Shown: positions 12,814 to 24,734 of the stretch, in pieces
Numbering within the stretch: position 1 is the stretch's first letter
Layout: each line of letters begins with the position of its first letter
Origin: Macrotrachela quadricornifera
Lineage: Eukaryota > Rotifera > Eurotatoria > Philodinida > Philodinidae
Direction: 5' to 3'
DNA length: 64,000 bases
Assembly (NCBI GenBank): GCA_022393335.1
Contig: JAJEKB010020217.1
Coordinates: forward strand, 158,267 to 222,266
Notes under the pieces: model-generated
What the model saw: the letters and a program-made list of their open reading frames with translations, nothing else
What the model was told of the DNA's origin: nothing
Databases searched by the model: none
Position numbers and translations under genes: made by a program

Positions 12814-13068
12814 ATGAAGCGGTTAACTACGATATTCTTATGTATACTTTTGCTGTCAGCATCATGCATTGAAGCTGGTCCTGCGGCATATGGTATATGT
12901 CAGGCAGGGTGTGCAGCTGTTGTTGTGGCTTGCTACGCAGCAGCTGGTGCTGTTTTCGGCACTATTACTGCTGGAGCTGGTACACCAGCTGCCATATTGG
13001 CTTGTAATGTGGCCTTTGGAAAATTTTCTGCAGCTTGTATTGCTGCAGGGTTTTTACCAACACCCTAA
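12814..13068 (+). CDS. Small secreted Ala/Gly/Cys-rich peptide (zygote-specific-protein-like)
   Basis: An 84-residue precursor with a signal peptide (about 1-21, ending near IEAG) and a mature part of about 62 residues made almost entirely of Ala, Gly, Val and Cys. It has regularly spaced cysteines (GICQAGCAAVVVACY, ILACN, AACIAAGF) and a hydrophobic GAVFGTITAGAGTP core. I recall similar GPAAYxxCQxxC...CYxAAG peptides, sometimes labelled zygote-specific or cysteine-rich proteins, scattered in algae, fungi and invertebrates; their function is not established. A host-defence or bacteriocin-like membrane-active role is conceivable but unproven. The ATG lies 17 nt after a pyrimidine-rich TTTGTAG acceptor-like site (about 12797), suggesting a 5'UTR intron or spliced-leader addition. 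A decayed paralogue lies 1.6 kb upstream. Confidence 0.75.
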   Translation: MKRLTTIFLCILLLSASCIEAGPAAYGICQAGCAAVVVACYAAAGAVFGTITAGAGTPAAILACNVAFGKFSAACIAAGFLPTP

Positions 13069-13109
13069 TCATCAATTATATAAATATGACATTACTATGG
13101 ATTAAGTCT

Positions 13110-16100
13110 CAATTTTTTCTCAAGAATATTAGTGCACTAATAATAGATTGTACTGTTTTTCATTTATTGTGTTCTAGAAATTAAAATTTCGTCTAACTGT
13201 TGTTTTATGATTATATATACATATTAATTTATGCCATGTAACTACCAATAAGTTTAACTTTTGTAAATAAACTTTCGCGAATCTTAAAAATAAAAAACTA
13301 AATATCATCATATGAATTAGCCAGATTGTTTGATTGTAGAACTAATATTGATTGAATACATGTAAAATATATTGTTTATTTAAGATCGATACTATTCGTT
13401 ATTCTATTCAAATTTCCTAGACAAAAAAACTTGCAGTTTGATTTATATTACTTTTAATAAAATTTCAAACAATTTCTGAGTTAAGAAGATTTTTCTTTAT
13501 CATCTGGCATGCATCACAGTGAAAAAATTTGTGTAATAACGTCTACGTATGTACGTCAAAGACTTTCATGATTTCCTCTAAAAAAACGATAAGAATATTT
13601 ATGTCTATATTTATTTACGTCTTTAATTTTCATCAAGAAAAAAAATCCAGAGAACGACAAAATTTTAGTGCTATTTTTATTTTTTTCTTCAATGTTAACT
13701 CTATTGAAGTTTACCAGTATGAATACCAAGTATTATTCTATACACTTTGTAAATTGAAACTGTGATGAAAACATTATTAATTCTGTATCTTAACATATAC
13801 ATATTTTAGAAATATTTGCTTATATCATTTTTTGTAGTAAATAAAAATTTTTATAAAGAGTAAATTAATTTAAAATTTGTAGAGATTATCTAAAAAATTG
13901 AATCAAGATATTATACAGACTCAATTCTTTTCAAAAGATACATAGAATTATTAATGAAGCCATGAGAAGTTTTGACTTCAGGATGGTTCATTATGAAAAA
14001 TATAGGCAAAAGTAAAGCAATTACTAACGAGAATTTGCATTCCTCCAGCAACCTATGCTGATTACCTATCTTTTCTTTTTCTTGATTTTCTCAAGGCACC
14101 AACAAACATTATTCGTCTTTACGAAATATTCACTTCAGTACACAGATGTACATTATACATTAATATTTTCATTCAAATTACAATAATTGTTATTAATTGA
14201 GTCATGTATATATATAGATAAAAAAATTTTCGATAAAATTTTGTCAATATATTTACAAAAATGAAATTTAGTGTTAATATAATGTTTGGATTTGTCGAAT
14301 ATTAATATGTTTTGTGGACGTCACATTTTTGACAGAAAAATGGTGAGTGTAAGTGTTAAGAATCTCCATTCTTTCCATACAGACAGGACTCCACTAGAGA
14401 TAGTTTCCTATTACAGATAGGTACAGCATAATAAATGGTTGCCACATTTGTTTGGCTGAGTGAAATCGTTTATTATATACTTATCAAAACATTTATATTA
14501 CTGTAGTTATATTCTCTCATAATCAATGATGCTGAATAATATAAATAATACTTCTAATAGTGAAGAAAAAAATAAACAAAAATTTTATTAATGCGTTAAT
14601 AGCATCTTATAAAACTAAATAAAGAACATGTATGTCGATGTCACGAACAAAAGCAATAAAAACAAAGAAAATAAATATATACGTTAAGTGTGAGAACAAA
14701 AACGAAAAAGTTGACAAGCGCATTGGTTGAATAATGTCTATAATGATGAGTTATTGTAAAGATATGATCGGATTAATTTAGATTCCTAAGTTTAGTAAAA
14801 GACAGTTTTTCGGTTAAGTCAATAGTCATAAAGATAAAATAACGATAAATTTAAAAGAAACAAAATAAAATAATAAGCGAATAGCAATAAGCAAATAAAA
14901 AAATTTCTCTAATCATCGATTGTTCTGAAAACATGTATTATCTATTAGATATTAATCACATAATTAAGCTGAAGAAGATATGTGAATTCTACATTTTAGC
15001 TCCAAAAAAGCTGCGCTAACAAGCTTTTTAAAAAGGGTCTGATACAGTTAAATTTATCGGCTTTTGTATTGTTGCGAAAATTGTCAAATCAAAGAGGAAG
15101 ATATAATAGATGTTAATGATAATATTCATATTCGATCACATGTTACCAGTATATAGTGATGGAGAAAACATAAAAGAATAATTTTACAAATCAGCATGAG
15201 CAATATCATAGAGAATGAATAGCGTGAAAAATAAAAACAATCAACACTGTTTAGTATAATTGTGCATGATTTTTAATAAAATCGATTGAACAAAATACAT
15301 AACAAAGAAATTATTAATAATGTTAAATATTGTAAAAGTGAAACTACTAACAATAACATGATTGTATTCATGTTTATTAATAATAACTATTAACGTATGT
15401 ATTAGATTTATTTATTGAAACATTTTTTCATGTCACTGATTTTTAGTTTCATATAATATTAATGACTATTGTTTATTAGTATTATTCACCAACAAAAGAA
15501 GCTGCTTTAGATAAAATGATACATATAGTTATATTATCTTTAATAATTTAATATATGCACATTTCTTGATAATTATTCTATTTTAGTTAATTGCTAAAAT
15601 AATAGAATAGCTTGTTTATTATTGAAGTATTTTTTCTATTCATTGAATTCCTATATCAGAAGGAAACATTAAAAGAACAAGTTATTTCATGTACGGCTTT
15701 CGTGATTTTAAATTGAGGTAATACTTTGCATTTCTTTTTTTTGTGTATATCGAATGTAGGTGTACGGCTTAAACACTATTCTCGTCTGAATTTCAGTTGA
15801 ATTCGACGAATTGAGATCTACAAAATCGTGTTTTTCAATTCTGATCTCAAAAAATTTTCATATATGTACAAAACATATATATGAATAATCTTAAATTAAT
15901 GTTACTTGAAAAGTTAATTTGAATGTAAAAATATGTAGAATCTGCAGGACTAAGTAGTTTTTTAAAGATAATCTCATAACAAGTTATTTTTTGCAAGGCT
16001 AAACCTAAATTTACATATCTATTATTCAATTATACGACAAACTTTGACACTTCTTCTAATATAAACAAATTAAATGACAAAGCTAAAGAGTACATACAAG

Positions 16101-16250
16101 GAATAGCAAAAGAAAGATAAAAATAACCATTGTCGAAATTTTGATTGAAAAAATCAATTGAAATTGAGATTATCTTAAATACAATATATTTATCTTATCA
16201 TATCTGATGATTTTTAATTAACATTTAATATTTTAATCTTCGAGTTTATT
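13110..16250. other. 3.1-kb gene-free stretch
   Basis: AT-rich sequence without a convincing coding frame. Short open frames have random composition. Nothing repetitive was recognised by eye. Confidence 0.45.
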
Positions 16251-16255
16251 TATTT

Positions 16256-16912
16256 TTAAAATAAAGAACATACGACATGTGTTAAACAAAAAGAAACAAA
16301 ATAAAATGCAAATATAATCCAAGCATCAAATACAAGTGTATAAATAAGACTAATTTTTTTCATAAGTTCTGGTCGAAATCCTGATAGCATAGCTGTAGTA
16401 ATTAAAATATTTGTACGATGTTTCATTTGCATAGTATAATAACGTGATGTTAATATGCATATACAACATGTAAAATAAACAAGAAAGAAAAAATTTGATT
16501 GTGATGATATATAAAATGAATATAAGAGACCAACAAAAATTCCAAGAATTAGTACAAGAATATGTTGTTTATCAACTATAATCATTTCTTTCGTATTTTC
16601 AGGTGTTATTTTTGTTTGTGATGATGATGATAATGATGTAAAAGAATTAATCATGTTTGTTGCTGAAGTAATTGTTGAGAATAAAGATGTTTGTTGTTGT
16701 TGGGATTGATTCTTATTAATAATATGAGTAGTTTGAGTTAAATTTGCTACTTCTCCTGATTGTTTTATAAGTTCATCTGGTGCTGGTGATGAAACAGGTG
16801 CCATTGGTGGAATATCTGATGATTGTTCATTTCGAGTTGCCTCTCGAAGTTTCTGAAGACGTAATTCTGAATTTGCTAAAATACGTTGACGACGTTGCTC
16901 AGCAGTTGACAT
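16256..16912 (-). CDS. CAMLG: CAMLG-like GET/TRC receptor subunit
   Basis: A 218-residue single-exon gene whose two ends match calcium signal-modulating cyclophilin ligand (CAMLG, the animal GET2 counterpart). CAMLG pairs with WRB/GET1 in the ER membrane to receive tail-anchored proteins from TRC40/GET3. The N-terminus carries the conserved basic helix RRQRILANSELRLQKL (7-22), equivalent to the CAMLG/GET2 segment that docks GET3. A long Ser/Thr/Gln-rich disordered linker follows. Three hydrophobic segments lie at about 116-134, 140-158 and 188-215. Between the last two, KHRTNILITTAMLSGFRPELM closely resembles the vertebrate CAMLG loop (LTAALLLSGIP type). It is head to head with the histone deacetylase gene, with 497 bp between start codons. 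Confidence 0.82.
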   Translation of the reverse strand: MSTAEQRRQRILANSELRLQKLREATRNEQSSDIPPMAPVSSPAPDELIKQSGEVANLTQTTHIINKNQSQQQQTSLFSTITSATNMINSFTSLSSSSQTKITPENTKEMIIVDKQHILVLILGIFVGLLYSFYISSQSNFFFLVYFTCCICILTSRYYTMQMKHRTNILITTAMLSGFRPELMKKISLIYTLVFDAWIIFAFYFVSFCLTHVVCSLF

Positions 16913-17409
16913 CTAAAAATGAAAATATTATTAATAGTATTATTAAATTCTAATCAATATTATCTAAATAATTTAAGTTGTAATTGAAATTCATAATATT
17001 GATATGACATTTTGTAATTATTGTTCGACTGGATAATAGTTATATCAATAATATAATTTTAACTGAAGATGTCACTTTAAGAAATTTATTAAAGAAATTA
17101 AAATTTTCTTAAAAATAATTTTTAATAAATAAAATTAAAAATTTTTATTTTCTTTTTGACAAAACAAATATTTTTTTTATTTCCTTTCTTCTCTTTCTAC
17201 CAATCAATATTTAGTATTTGATATATATTTATTTATTCATTATTCTAACCGTCCACTCACTCGTTGGGTGGTCACTCTCAGACAATTCTCTTTCTTTGTT
17301 ATTATCATCGATCAATATCTCTTTTCTCTTCATTCAAAAAATAAAAAAATTAAAAAGACAAACTTCATATATTCAGATCTAATAATACAGGAAAAAAAAA
17401 CAAAACAAA
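16913..17409. promoter_or_regulatory. Shared head-to-head upstream region of CAMLG and HDAC
   Basis: The 497 bp between divergent start codons must contain both promoters. It is A/T-rich with poly-T and poly-A tracts; a locally GC-richer patch near 17250-17290 is the only compositional landmark. No specific factor site is claimed. Confidence 0.45.
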
Positions 17410-20288
17410 ATGTCCACAACATCAGCAACTGTTGGTCCTCATAGTCGTAAAAAGGTCTCTTATTATTATGATTTCGATGTGGGTAATTATTATTACGGGT
17501 AAATTTATTTAAAATAACAAAAAAATTTTTATATTAAAATTTTATTTTTTTAAATAGACAAGGTCATCCAATGAAACCACATCGTATACGTATGACACAT
17601 AATTTAATTCTTAATTATGGTCTTTATCGTAAAATGGAAGTTTATGTATGAATAATAATTTAAAAAATGATTTATTTTTATTAATTTTTTTCTTTTAGCG
17701 TCCACATAAAGCTGTTGGAGATGAAATGACACGTTTTCATAGTGATGAATATGTGAAATTTATTCAAAATATTCGACCAGATAATATTCTTGATTTTAAT
17801 AAACAAATGCAACGATTTAATGTTGGCGAAGATTGTCCTGTATTTGAAGGTCTTTATGAATTTTGTCAAATATCAGCTGGTGGTTCATTAGCTGGTGCTG
17901 TTAAACTTAATCGAAAATTAACCGATATTGCTATTAATTGGGCTGGTGGTCTTCATCATGCAAAAAAATCTGAAGCATCAGGATTTTGTTATATAAATGA
18001 TATTGTTTTAGCTATTCTTGAATTACTCAAGTAAATTTTTTAAATAATTATTTTAAAGAAAATTTTTTTTTATTTTTTTAAGATATCATCAACGTGTACT
18101 TTATATTGATATTGATATTCATCATGGTGATGGTGTTGAAGAGGCTTTTTATACAACAGATAGAGTTATGACGGTATCATTTCATAAATTTGGAGAATAT
18201 TTTCCGGGTACTGGAGATTTACGTGTAAGTTATTTTCTATAATATTTCGATAGATTTTAGAATGTAAAGATTTTTGAGAATACTGCTAGGATATGTTTGC
18301 ATCAATCTAAAGCCTTGCTAAACTAAGCTGGACATGGTGTATTGGGAAAAAACCTATTTGTTAGAACAGTATGTGAAATATGCTTTTTTCACATGAAAAT
18401 TCTCATGTGTTAAACTGAATTGGTGGATTTAAGTGAGAGTGAAGAATAGGAAAAAATCGCATTAGTAATAATTTTACACGAAATGTTGATATAAGACGAT
18501 TCATAGCAATATATGTATTCAAACGTTAAATAACTGCTTTTTTTAATGGTATAAAGTAAGATTCTAATTGATATCTTTTTGATTTGACGATTCTGGTTGT
18601 ATTTATTTTCCAAGATGATCATTTCAACCGTGAGAAACCTACAAAAGCGGTATATCATAATGCTAACTTTCATGGCTATCTGCTATTGCCATATTTTCAC
18701 TACTTTATGGAAAATTTAGTTCGTGTACATTTTCGCCGTGAAAAAAGTGTAAAAATACTAACTGTCTGTAAGATAAATCTCATCAATACATCATCTATTT
18801 AAGTTTATACGATAGTTTGAAAAAGGCACATGCAGATGGAACAACTTCGCTTTTGATTTGATAAATTCTATTATTCATATGTGCTATATTTTCCTATAAT
18901 AATTTTAGAGATAAAATTAATTTTCTTTTAGGATATTGGCGCCGGTCGAGGTAAATATTATGCCGTTAATTTTCCATTACGTGATGGAATTGATGATGAT
19001 TCATATGAAACAATATTTAAACCAGTTATGACAAAAGTCATGGAATCCTACCAACCAAATGCTGTTGTACTTCAATGTGGAGCTGATTCACTTACTGGTG
19101 ATCGTCTTGGTTGTTTTAATTTAACACTTAAAGGTTTTTATTTTTGAACAAAAAAAAAAAGAAAGAATTTTAATTTAAAAAATTTTTATTTTCTTAGGAC
19201 ATGGTAAATGTGTAGAATTTATGAAAGGTTTTAATTTACCATTATTACTTGTGGGTGGTGGTGGCTATACAATTCGTAATGTTGCTCGTGCATGGACATA
19301 TGAAACAGCTATTGCACTTAATCAAGAAATTCCAAATGGTAATTTTTTATTAGTAAATTATTTTTATATTTATTTATATTTTTATAGAATTACCTTATAA
19401 TGATTATTTTGAATATTATGGACCAGATTTTAAATTACATATTAGTCCATCAAATATGCCAAATCAAAATAGTTCGGAATATTTAGATAAAATCAAGTAA
19501 ATATTTATTAAATAATTTTCTTTTTTGTATGTTTGAAATTAATTTAAATATTAAAAAATTATAGAGTTAAACTTTTTGATAATCTTCGAATGTTACCACA
19601 TGTGCCTGGTGTTCAAATGCAACGTAAGATTTATTGAATAGAAATATATTTTTAAGTTTTACTAATTCATTTTTATTTTTATTTTAGCTATTCCTGATGA
19701 TGCTATGGATGTTGATCGAGTCGTTGATGAAGATAAAGATAATGATCCAGATAAAGTAAATAAATTTAAATAGAAATAAATATAAGTAAATAAATATATA
19801 TATATTTAGCGTGTATCACAAGTACAAAGTGATCGTCGTATTGCTGATGAACGTGAATTATCTGATTCTGAAGATGAAGATGGAGATAATCGACGTGATC
19901 AATCAAATTTTAAAGAAATTTCAAATAAACGTAAAGCTAGTACAGAAGCAATTAATGGTACAACTGTTACTCAAGTAACAAAAGTTACTGAATCAACTGT
20001 TATTATACCATCAACAGATGTTGAAACAACAGAAAATGGACCATCTAATGAAATAATACCATCAGGATCAGAAACAATTATAACAACAAAAACAACTGAA
20101 GAAGTAACGAAAACTACGACTGTAGTTGATGAAACTGATGCATTAACAACATTAGCAAATGAATCTGCACAAGCAGAAGTAAATACAGATGGCATGGATA
20201 CATCAGAGTATGTTTTTCTTTTTATTCAATGAATTTATTATTAATTTTATCTTATTATCCTCTCTTTTTTTTCTTTAGAACGTCTTAA
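17410..20288 (+). CDS. HDAC1: Class I histone deacetylase (HDAC1/2 type)
   Basis: Zn-dependent lysine deacetylase of the nuclear corepressor complexes. I traced 11 exons: 17410-17498, 17558-17645, 17699-18030, 18083-18224, 18932-19133, 19198-19338, 19388-19496, 19565-19623, 19688-19755, 19810-20207 and 20279-20288. Together they make 1638 nt, or 545 residues. Hallmarks in order: [25 protein letters not shown], the catalytic His pair in [15 protein letters not shown], the metal-binding [39 protein letters not shown] and [14 protein letters not shown], the last typical of HDAC1/2. After the catalytic core comes an acidic, then Thr/Ser-rich disordered tail (exon 10) ending in a three-residue last exon. 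All introns are 49-74 bp except the 707-bp intron 4. An unusual short N-terminal extension ([15 protein letters not shown]) precedes the domain. Confidence 0.96.
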
Positions 20289-20627
20289 TCTGTTCATGCT
20301 TAAATTTCACAGCTACATACAACTATTGTATCTGTGTGTATCTCGCTTTTTTTCTCTCTCGTCATTTGTTGAAATATGTTATACTATTTGTAAAGGAACA
20401 AAAAAAACCAAAGAGTCTCTTATTCTTTTTTCTGTATGTGTAGCTGTTCTCTACTGTGGTGTAAATGAAGTTTAACTTTGTCTTCTTTTTTTTTTCTTTC
20501 TATGTTTGCAAAAACAAAAAAAAACAATGTATGTTGATGTAACAAAAAAAAGAAGATGTATATTCCAATATTAAAAAACTCTTTTAAATTTAGTTGATAT
20601 CAAATTCTGAATTCTTTAACTGATCTG
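20289..20627 (+). other. HDAC 3' untranslated region and spacer
   Basis: T-rich, non-coding sequence after the HDAC stop. It probably contains the 3'UTR and polyadenylation site, but no canonical AATAAA stands out. Confidence 0.4.
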
Positions 20628-20930
20628 TAAAGGAGGGGTTCGTTAGAAGGCAAAAATGGCGTCCAGTTGAAATTCGTTTTTTCGCATTCAATTGTGAGTT
20701 AGACACTTCATCGAAGCATACAATGCTCATTAACGCTAAAAACTGAAAATTGAGTCAATTTATGCATCTTGCCAAATGTTTTAATGATTTCCATTTTCAT
20801 CGAGAAATTCAGTCGTACTTCTCTTTCAATAGAAAATAGACTTTTGCCACCTAAAATAATAAAATTGAATGCAGAAAAATGAAGTCCGATCGGGAAGCGT
20901 TTTTGCCTCTTAACGACTACCCTTCTTTTA
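20628..20930. mobile_element. 303-bp foldback (MITE-like) element
   Basis: The first 66 bp (20628-20693, beginning TAAAGGAGGGGTTCGTTAG) and the last 67 bp (20864-20930) are imperfect reverse complements of each other along their full length, with only small mismatches and gaps. The middle 170 bp is unrelated. There is no coding capacity. Pairing may extend a few bases outward, so exact ends and a target-site duplication are not certain. The arrangement is that of a non-autonomous foldback/MITE. Confidence 0.7.
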
Positions 20931-22722
20931 TTAGATTCAGAAATGAAAAAACAAATTGATTCATTACATGTATGCAACAATGATTTATATCTTTATATCA
21001 AAATATTTTTGTCAGTTAATGATTTCTCGAATCTTTGATTATTAACTGTCATTAACGTTAAAGAGAATACTGTAGAAAAATTGTAGTTAATGTTATTATT
21101 AGTCTCTCAATTTTAGTGTTCACATCGAATTTGTTCATTTGTGAAATTAGTAAAACAAGTAACTAATCTATCATTGTCTCAACTACGATTATTATTAATA
21201 AGAACTGTACACTATTCTAAAACGAATAATTATCAACGATTTTTGATAAATATTTAAAAATTTTCAAATATTTATTAAACAAACACCAAATCTGAAAAGT
21301 TTAACAGTATCTACTTCGAATAATATAAATATGATTGATGCTTATCAATGGGAATATTCAATTACATTACTTAACTATTTTCAAATTCGCCATTATTATT
21401 ATAGCCATTGATATTTTGTGATTGGAGATGAGAGATTTAGTTTGACCCAAATATGATCAATCTTCTTAATAAACAATATAAGAGACTCCACTGTTAGTGA
21501 TGAATCTTATATCTAAATTTGCCTTTTGTGTACAGCTTGTTCACGTATATCAATACTTTTATCCAAGAAATAAAGCTTGTTTTCCAGATGTTTGTATGCC
21601 AATATGATCAACAATAAAAAGTCAATTATATAATTAAATTCAAAGAAGATATGAGAAAGATTTTGTAAAATTTTATGTTAGGATATGAGAATAGCAGTGC
21701 ATTGGTGATAAAAATAAAACTTATACCAATCTAACTAAATTACACAAATCGAAACAATATTTAATAATCAATAGATATACTGACTATTTTTATTTCCTTG
21801 TAGTGATTTCAAATTTTTATTCAAGTTAAAAGATAAAAAAAATTCTTAGATGAAAATAAATCTAGTGTTCAAATATTAGTTCCTTTTTCACATAGATTAT
21901 TTTGTGTGTCACTCTTGAATAACGTCATATTATATTGTAAATATTGATTTTCATATGAATCATATACAAAAATCATATGTCGAACTATTCACTATGGATA
22001 TTATGACTTTTTGCCTTTGTATTGACGTCAATGATTTGTAAAATTTGAATTCATTTGCACTTTAATCTACTTTTTAGCATTTTTCTCTTCCTTTAGTTAT
22101 ATATAATTAAAGCTTCACATCGTCGAAAAATAATCTAGGAATGATAAATATAAGATTGTACGTCATTTTGATCGATTAGAATTTTTAAATATACTAATCA
22201 AGAATAATGTCTCATTATTTTAAATGAAATCAATAAAAATAATTATAAACCACAATATAAGATATACATACAAAAATATAAGAGAAAAAAACATTAGTAT
22301 GAAAATAAAAATTTCAAAATAATTTAAAGCAATTTAATTATATCACTTCTTCAAGATACTCTTTCCAATTTTATATCTATTGTTTAAAACGATTTTACAA
22401 TGTAAAAGAAATCAGAAAACTAGTTGTATGTATATATTGTGATAAAAGGGAACTGGTTACTAAAATCGGTATTACTATAAAGAGTTTCTATAGAAAAATT
22501 CATTTGCTTGAGAGAAGCAAAAGAAATCAGATATTTGATTTAATTTCTTTTTATTTCAATTTTATCTTCCAAGAAACGGAAATTTTTCGTTCCAACTTTA
22601 CTTTCAAATTACACAAGGCCGTCGATATCGTAGAAAAGAACGGAAGAATGTAAGTTTATTCATATATAAATATATATATATATACATGCATCTGAATAAA
22701 TATCGATTGCTTAAAATTAAGA
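20931..22722. other. 1.8-kb gene-free stretch
   Basis: AT-rich, no open frame of protein-like composition; nothing recognised apart from simple AT runs near 22668-22685. Confidence 0.45.
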
Positions 22723-23203
22723 ATGTCTCGAAAACATATATTAAAATCTTTTTACGATCAAGATGATGCTGAACCTTGGGAAATATGTGTAATAGGATCT
22801 ACAAGCTCGTCATCTAGTGATCAAGGAAAGGATAACTAAGATAAACGTGCTAAATGATGATACTATTAATACAGACAATGTGTACGCATTATTTACGAGT
22901 GTTAAAATCGAATGGAAATCTCAACTGCATGACAATTACTATTCAACAGATTCTTTAACTTATTGTCTGCATAATTCGATACTTTAATGATATTCTACTA
23001 AAATGCATTACGATCAATTATTGTAGTCATTCTATTGTTGTTGTTTATATTACCAATAAAAATAAACTCACATATTATTTCAATTATTATTAGTATAAAT
23101 ATTGCAGATTATATAAATAATAGAAAATTAAATGAATTGATTGAAGTAAATTATACATGTAATGAACATAACAATTTCGAGAGAATCTTGGACGGTATGA
23201 TTG

Positions 23204-23209
23204 TAAATA
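23204..23209 (+). repeat. Target-site duplication TAAATA, left copy
   Basis: Six-base direct repeat immediately left of the GGATCC-rich foldback; the matching copy is at 23620-23625. Confidence 0.75.
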
Positions 23210-23619
23210 CCAAGGGGGAAAAAGCGAATCCTGGATCCTTGGATCCTCGTGGATCCTTGGATCCTGATGGATCCTCATGGATCCTTGGATCCTGACGGAT
23301 CCTTTTGGATCCTTGGATCCTGCTGGATCCTACGATAAAATGAATATATTTTAATAACACTAAGTAATATCATTGAAACATATCAATATTTTTGTAAGGC
23401 TCGAGTGGATCCAACGATACAGGTTCAGCGTTCTCTCCCTTGACGTAGTATCATTAAAATATATTAATTTTATTATAGGATCCAGCAGGATCCAAGGATC
23501 CACGAGGATCCATTAGGATCCAAGGATCCATGAGGATCCACAAGGATCCACGAGGATCCAAGGATCCATCAGGATCCATGAGGATCCATGGATCCAAGGA
23601 TCCGCTTTTTCCCCCTTGG
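23210..23619. mobile_element. 410-bp GGATCC-rich palindromic MITE
   Basis: The ends are perfect inverted repeats (CCAAGGGGGAAAAAGCG at 23210, its complement ending at 23619) flanked by TAAATA duplications. Inside each arm is a minisatellite of GGATCC separated by 2- or 4-bp spacers; I count 11 copies in the left arm, 14 in the right and one in the centre. The central part is also palindromic: about 37 bp at 23327-23363 pairs with about 23444-23480. The whole element can therefore fold into one long hairpin. There is no transposase; it is a non-autonomous DNA element. The 6-bp duplication does not by itself assign a superfamily. Confidence 0.88.
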
Positions 23620-23625
23620 TAAATA
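23620..23625 (+). repeat. Target-site duplication TAAATA, right copy
   Basis: Second copy of the 6-bp duplication flanking the foldback element. Confidence 0.75.
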
Positions 23626-23741
23626 CTATTAATAATCGATCGAGTATTATGTTAAATCGTCCTCGTTCTCAAATAATAAGCAGTAAAAGTTCAGAGCGAA
23701 GTTTTCGTAATTTTTCTGTCATATCGAATCTGAAAGGGTAG

Positions 23742-24734
23742 ATTGCTTTCTTATCGACACAAAAAGGAAATTAATATATATATAAATATCTCATTATGAT
23801 CGTTTTATTTTGTAAATTCCTGTATATTTATTAAAATATTGATTTATAAAAGTTAAATTCTAAATATCAGCTGTTAACACATGTCTTATTTTGTTCTCAC
23901 TTGTTCTATTTTTGTAAGAATCAGAAGTAGTTCTTTTTGAAAAAAATTTAAGCTGTAAAATTTACAGGTGATAAAAATCTCATCCTGTCCTACTGTTTCA
24001 CTGGATAGAACTAAGTTGCCTATTATAGCTCTGTAAGTATGTTTTTTTTCTTATTTCATTCTTGTTATTATTACACTAGAAGGTGCTTACAAGGAATATG
24101 GTAAGTATTTACAACTCTTTGGTTAACATAATTATGAGCGATATAAGCACACGAAAAAAGGCACGATGGTTTTATACGCTGCCGTTTTTGCGTGTCACAT
24201 ATAGAAAGACCGAAAAGAAAAAAAAAGAAAAATAAAATAAAATAAGCGAGGAAAAACGAAAAAAAAGAAGCACAATTTGAAAAAAGGAAAGAGAAAGAAC
24301 ACCAATAAATGGTAATATGGCACACGCCACATAAATAAAAATTTAAACCATTGAAGAAGCAAAAGACGATGTCTCTCATGCATATGTCTGAACCGTTTCA
24401 CTTTAAGCTATGATCTAGGTTATCATTTTTATTCTTATGAAATGCATCCCAGCAAAAGATATCATTGTAAAAAAGCAAGTGTTCTAAATCTGATTTTTAT
24501 ACTTGTTTCAATCTTATCCTTATGTATGTTTTTAAATACTCTTCAAGCGACTTTTCATTGACTACGTGACAAAGATTTATAATTCTAGCAATGAACAAGA
24601 CTTTATCTGATTCTAAAGAACCTCGTTGGCTTAGAAAAGATTCTCTTAATTCAATGAAATGTGCATTGTAGATACAGCTTAATGAGTTAGTGGAATGCAA
24701 CGGTAACAATATCTGATTAACAAGTAACTGTAAT
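23742..24734. other. Gene-free stretch
   Basis: No supported gene; the open frames here are low-complexity artefacts of purine-rich tracts (24190-24300). Confidence 0.45.

Larger units (their letters stand above)
22723..23741 (+). pseudogene. Decayed membrane-protein gene split by a foldback element
   Basis: Three coding-like pieces lie in one direction. The first is an ATG-led 38-residue frame (22723-22839), Ser-rich and ending SSSSSDQGKDN. A second piece in another frame follows (about 22829-22984). A third open frame (about 23002 onward) has a strongly hydrophobic stretch followed by a Cys/Asn-containing segment and is cut by a 410-bp insert at 23210. After the insert the same reading frame resumes at 23626 and ends with a stop at 23739-23741 behind a Ser/Arg-rich tail. 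The two frame changes in the 5' part indicate it was, or has become, a pseudogene independently of the insertion. I do not recognise the family; one membrane segment and a basic cytoplasmic-like tail are all that can be said. Confidence 0.55.

Noticed and set aside
12869..13105. 78-codon open frame overlapping the small peptide gene
   Set aside because: Alternative-frame shadow of the signal-peptide-bearing 84-residue gene.
23035..23360. Collagen-like or Gly-Ser-Leu-Asp-Pro repeat proteins on both strands
   Set aside because: They are translations of the GGATCC minisatellite inside a foldback element, not proteins.
23210..23619. CRISPR-like array (regular short repeats)
   Set aside because: Repeats are 6 bp with 2-4 bp linkers and mirror-symmetric, in a eukaryotic genome; a foldback transposon explains them fully.
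24071..24401. Two overlapping Phe-rich minus-strand frames
   Set aside because: Product of a purine-rich low-complexity tract; no protein-like signal.
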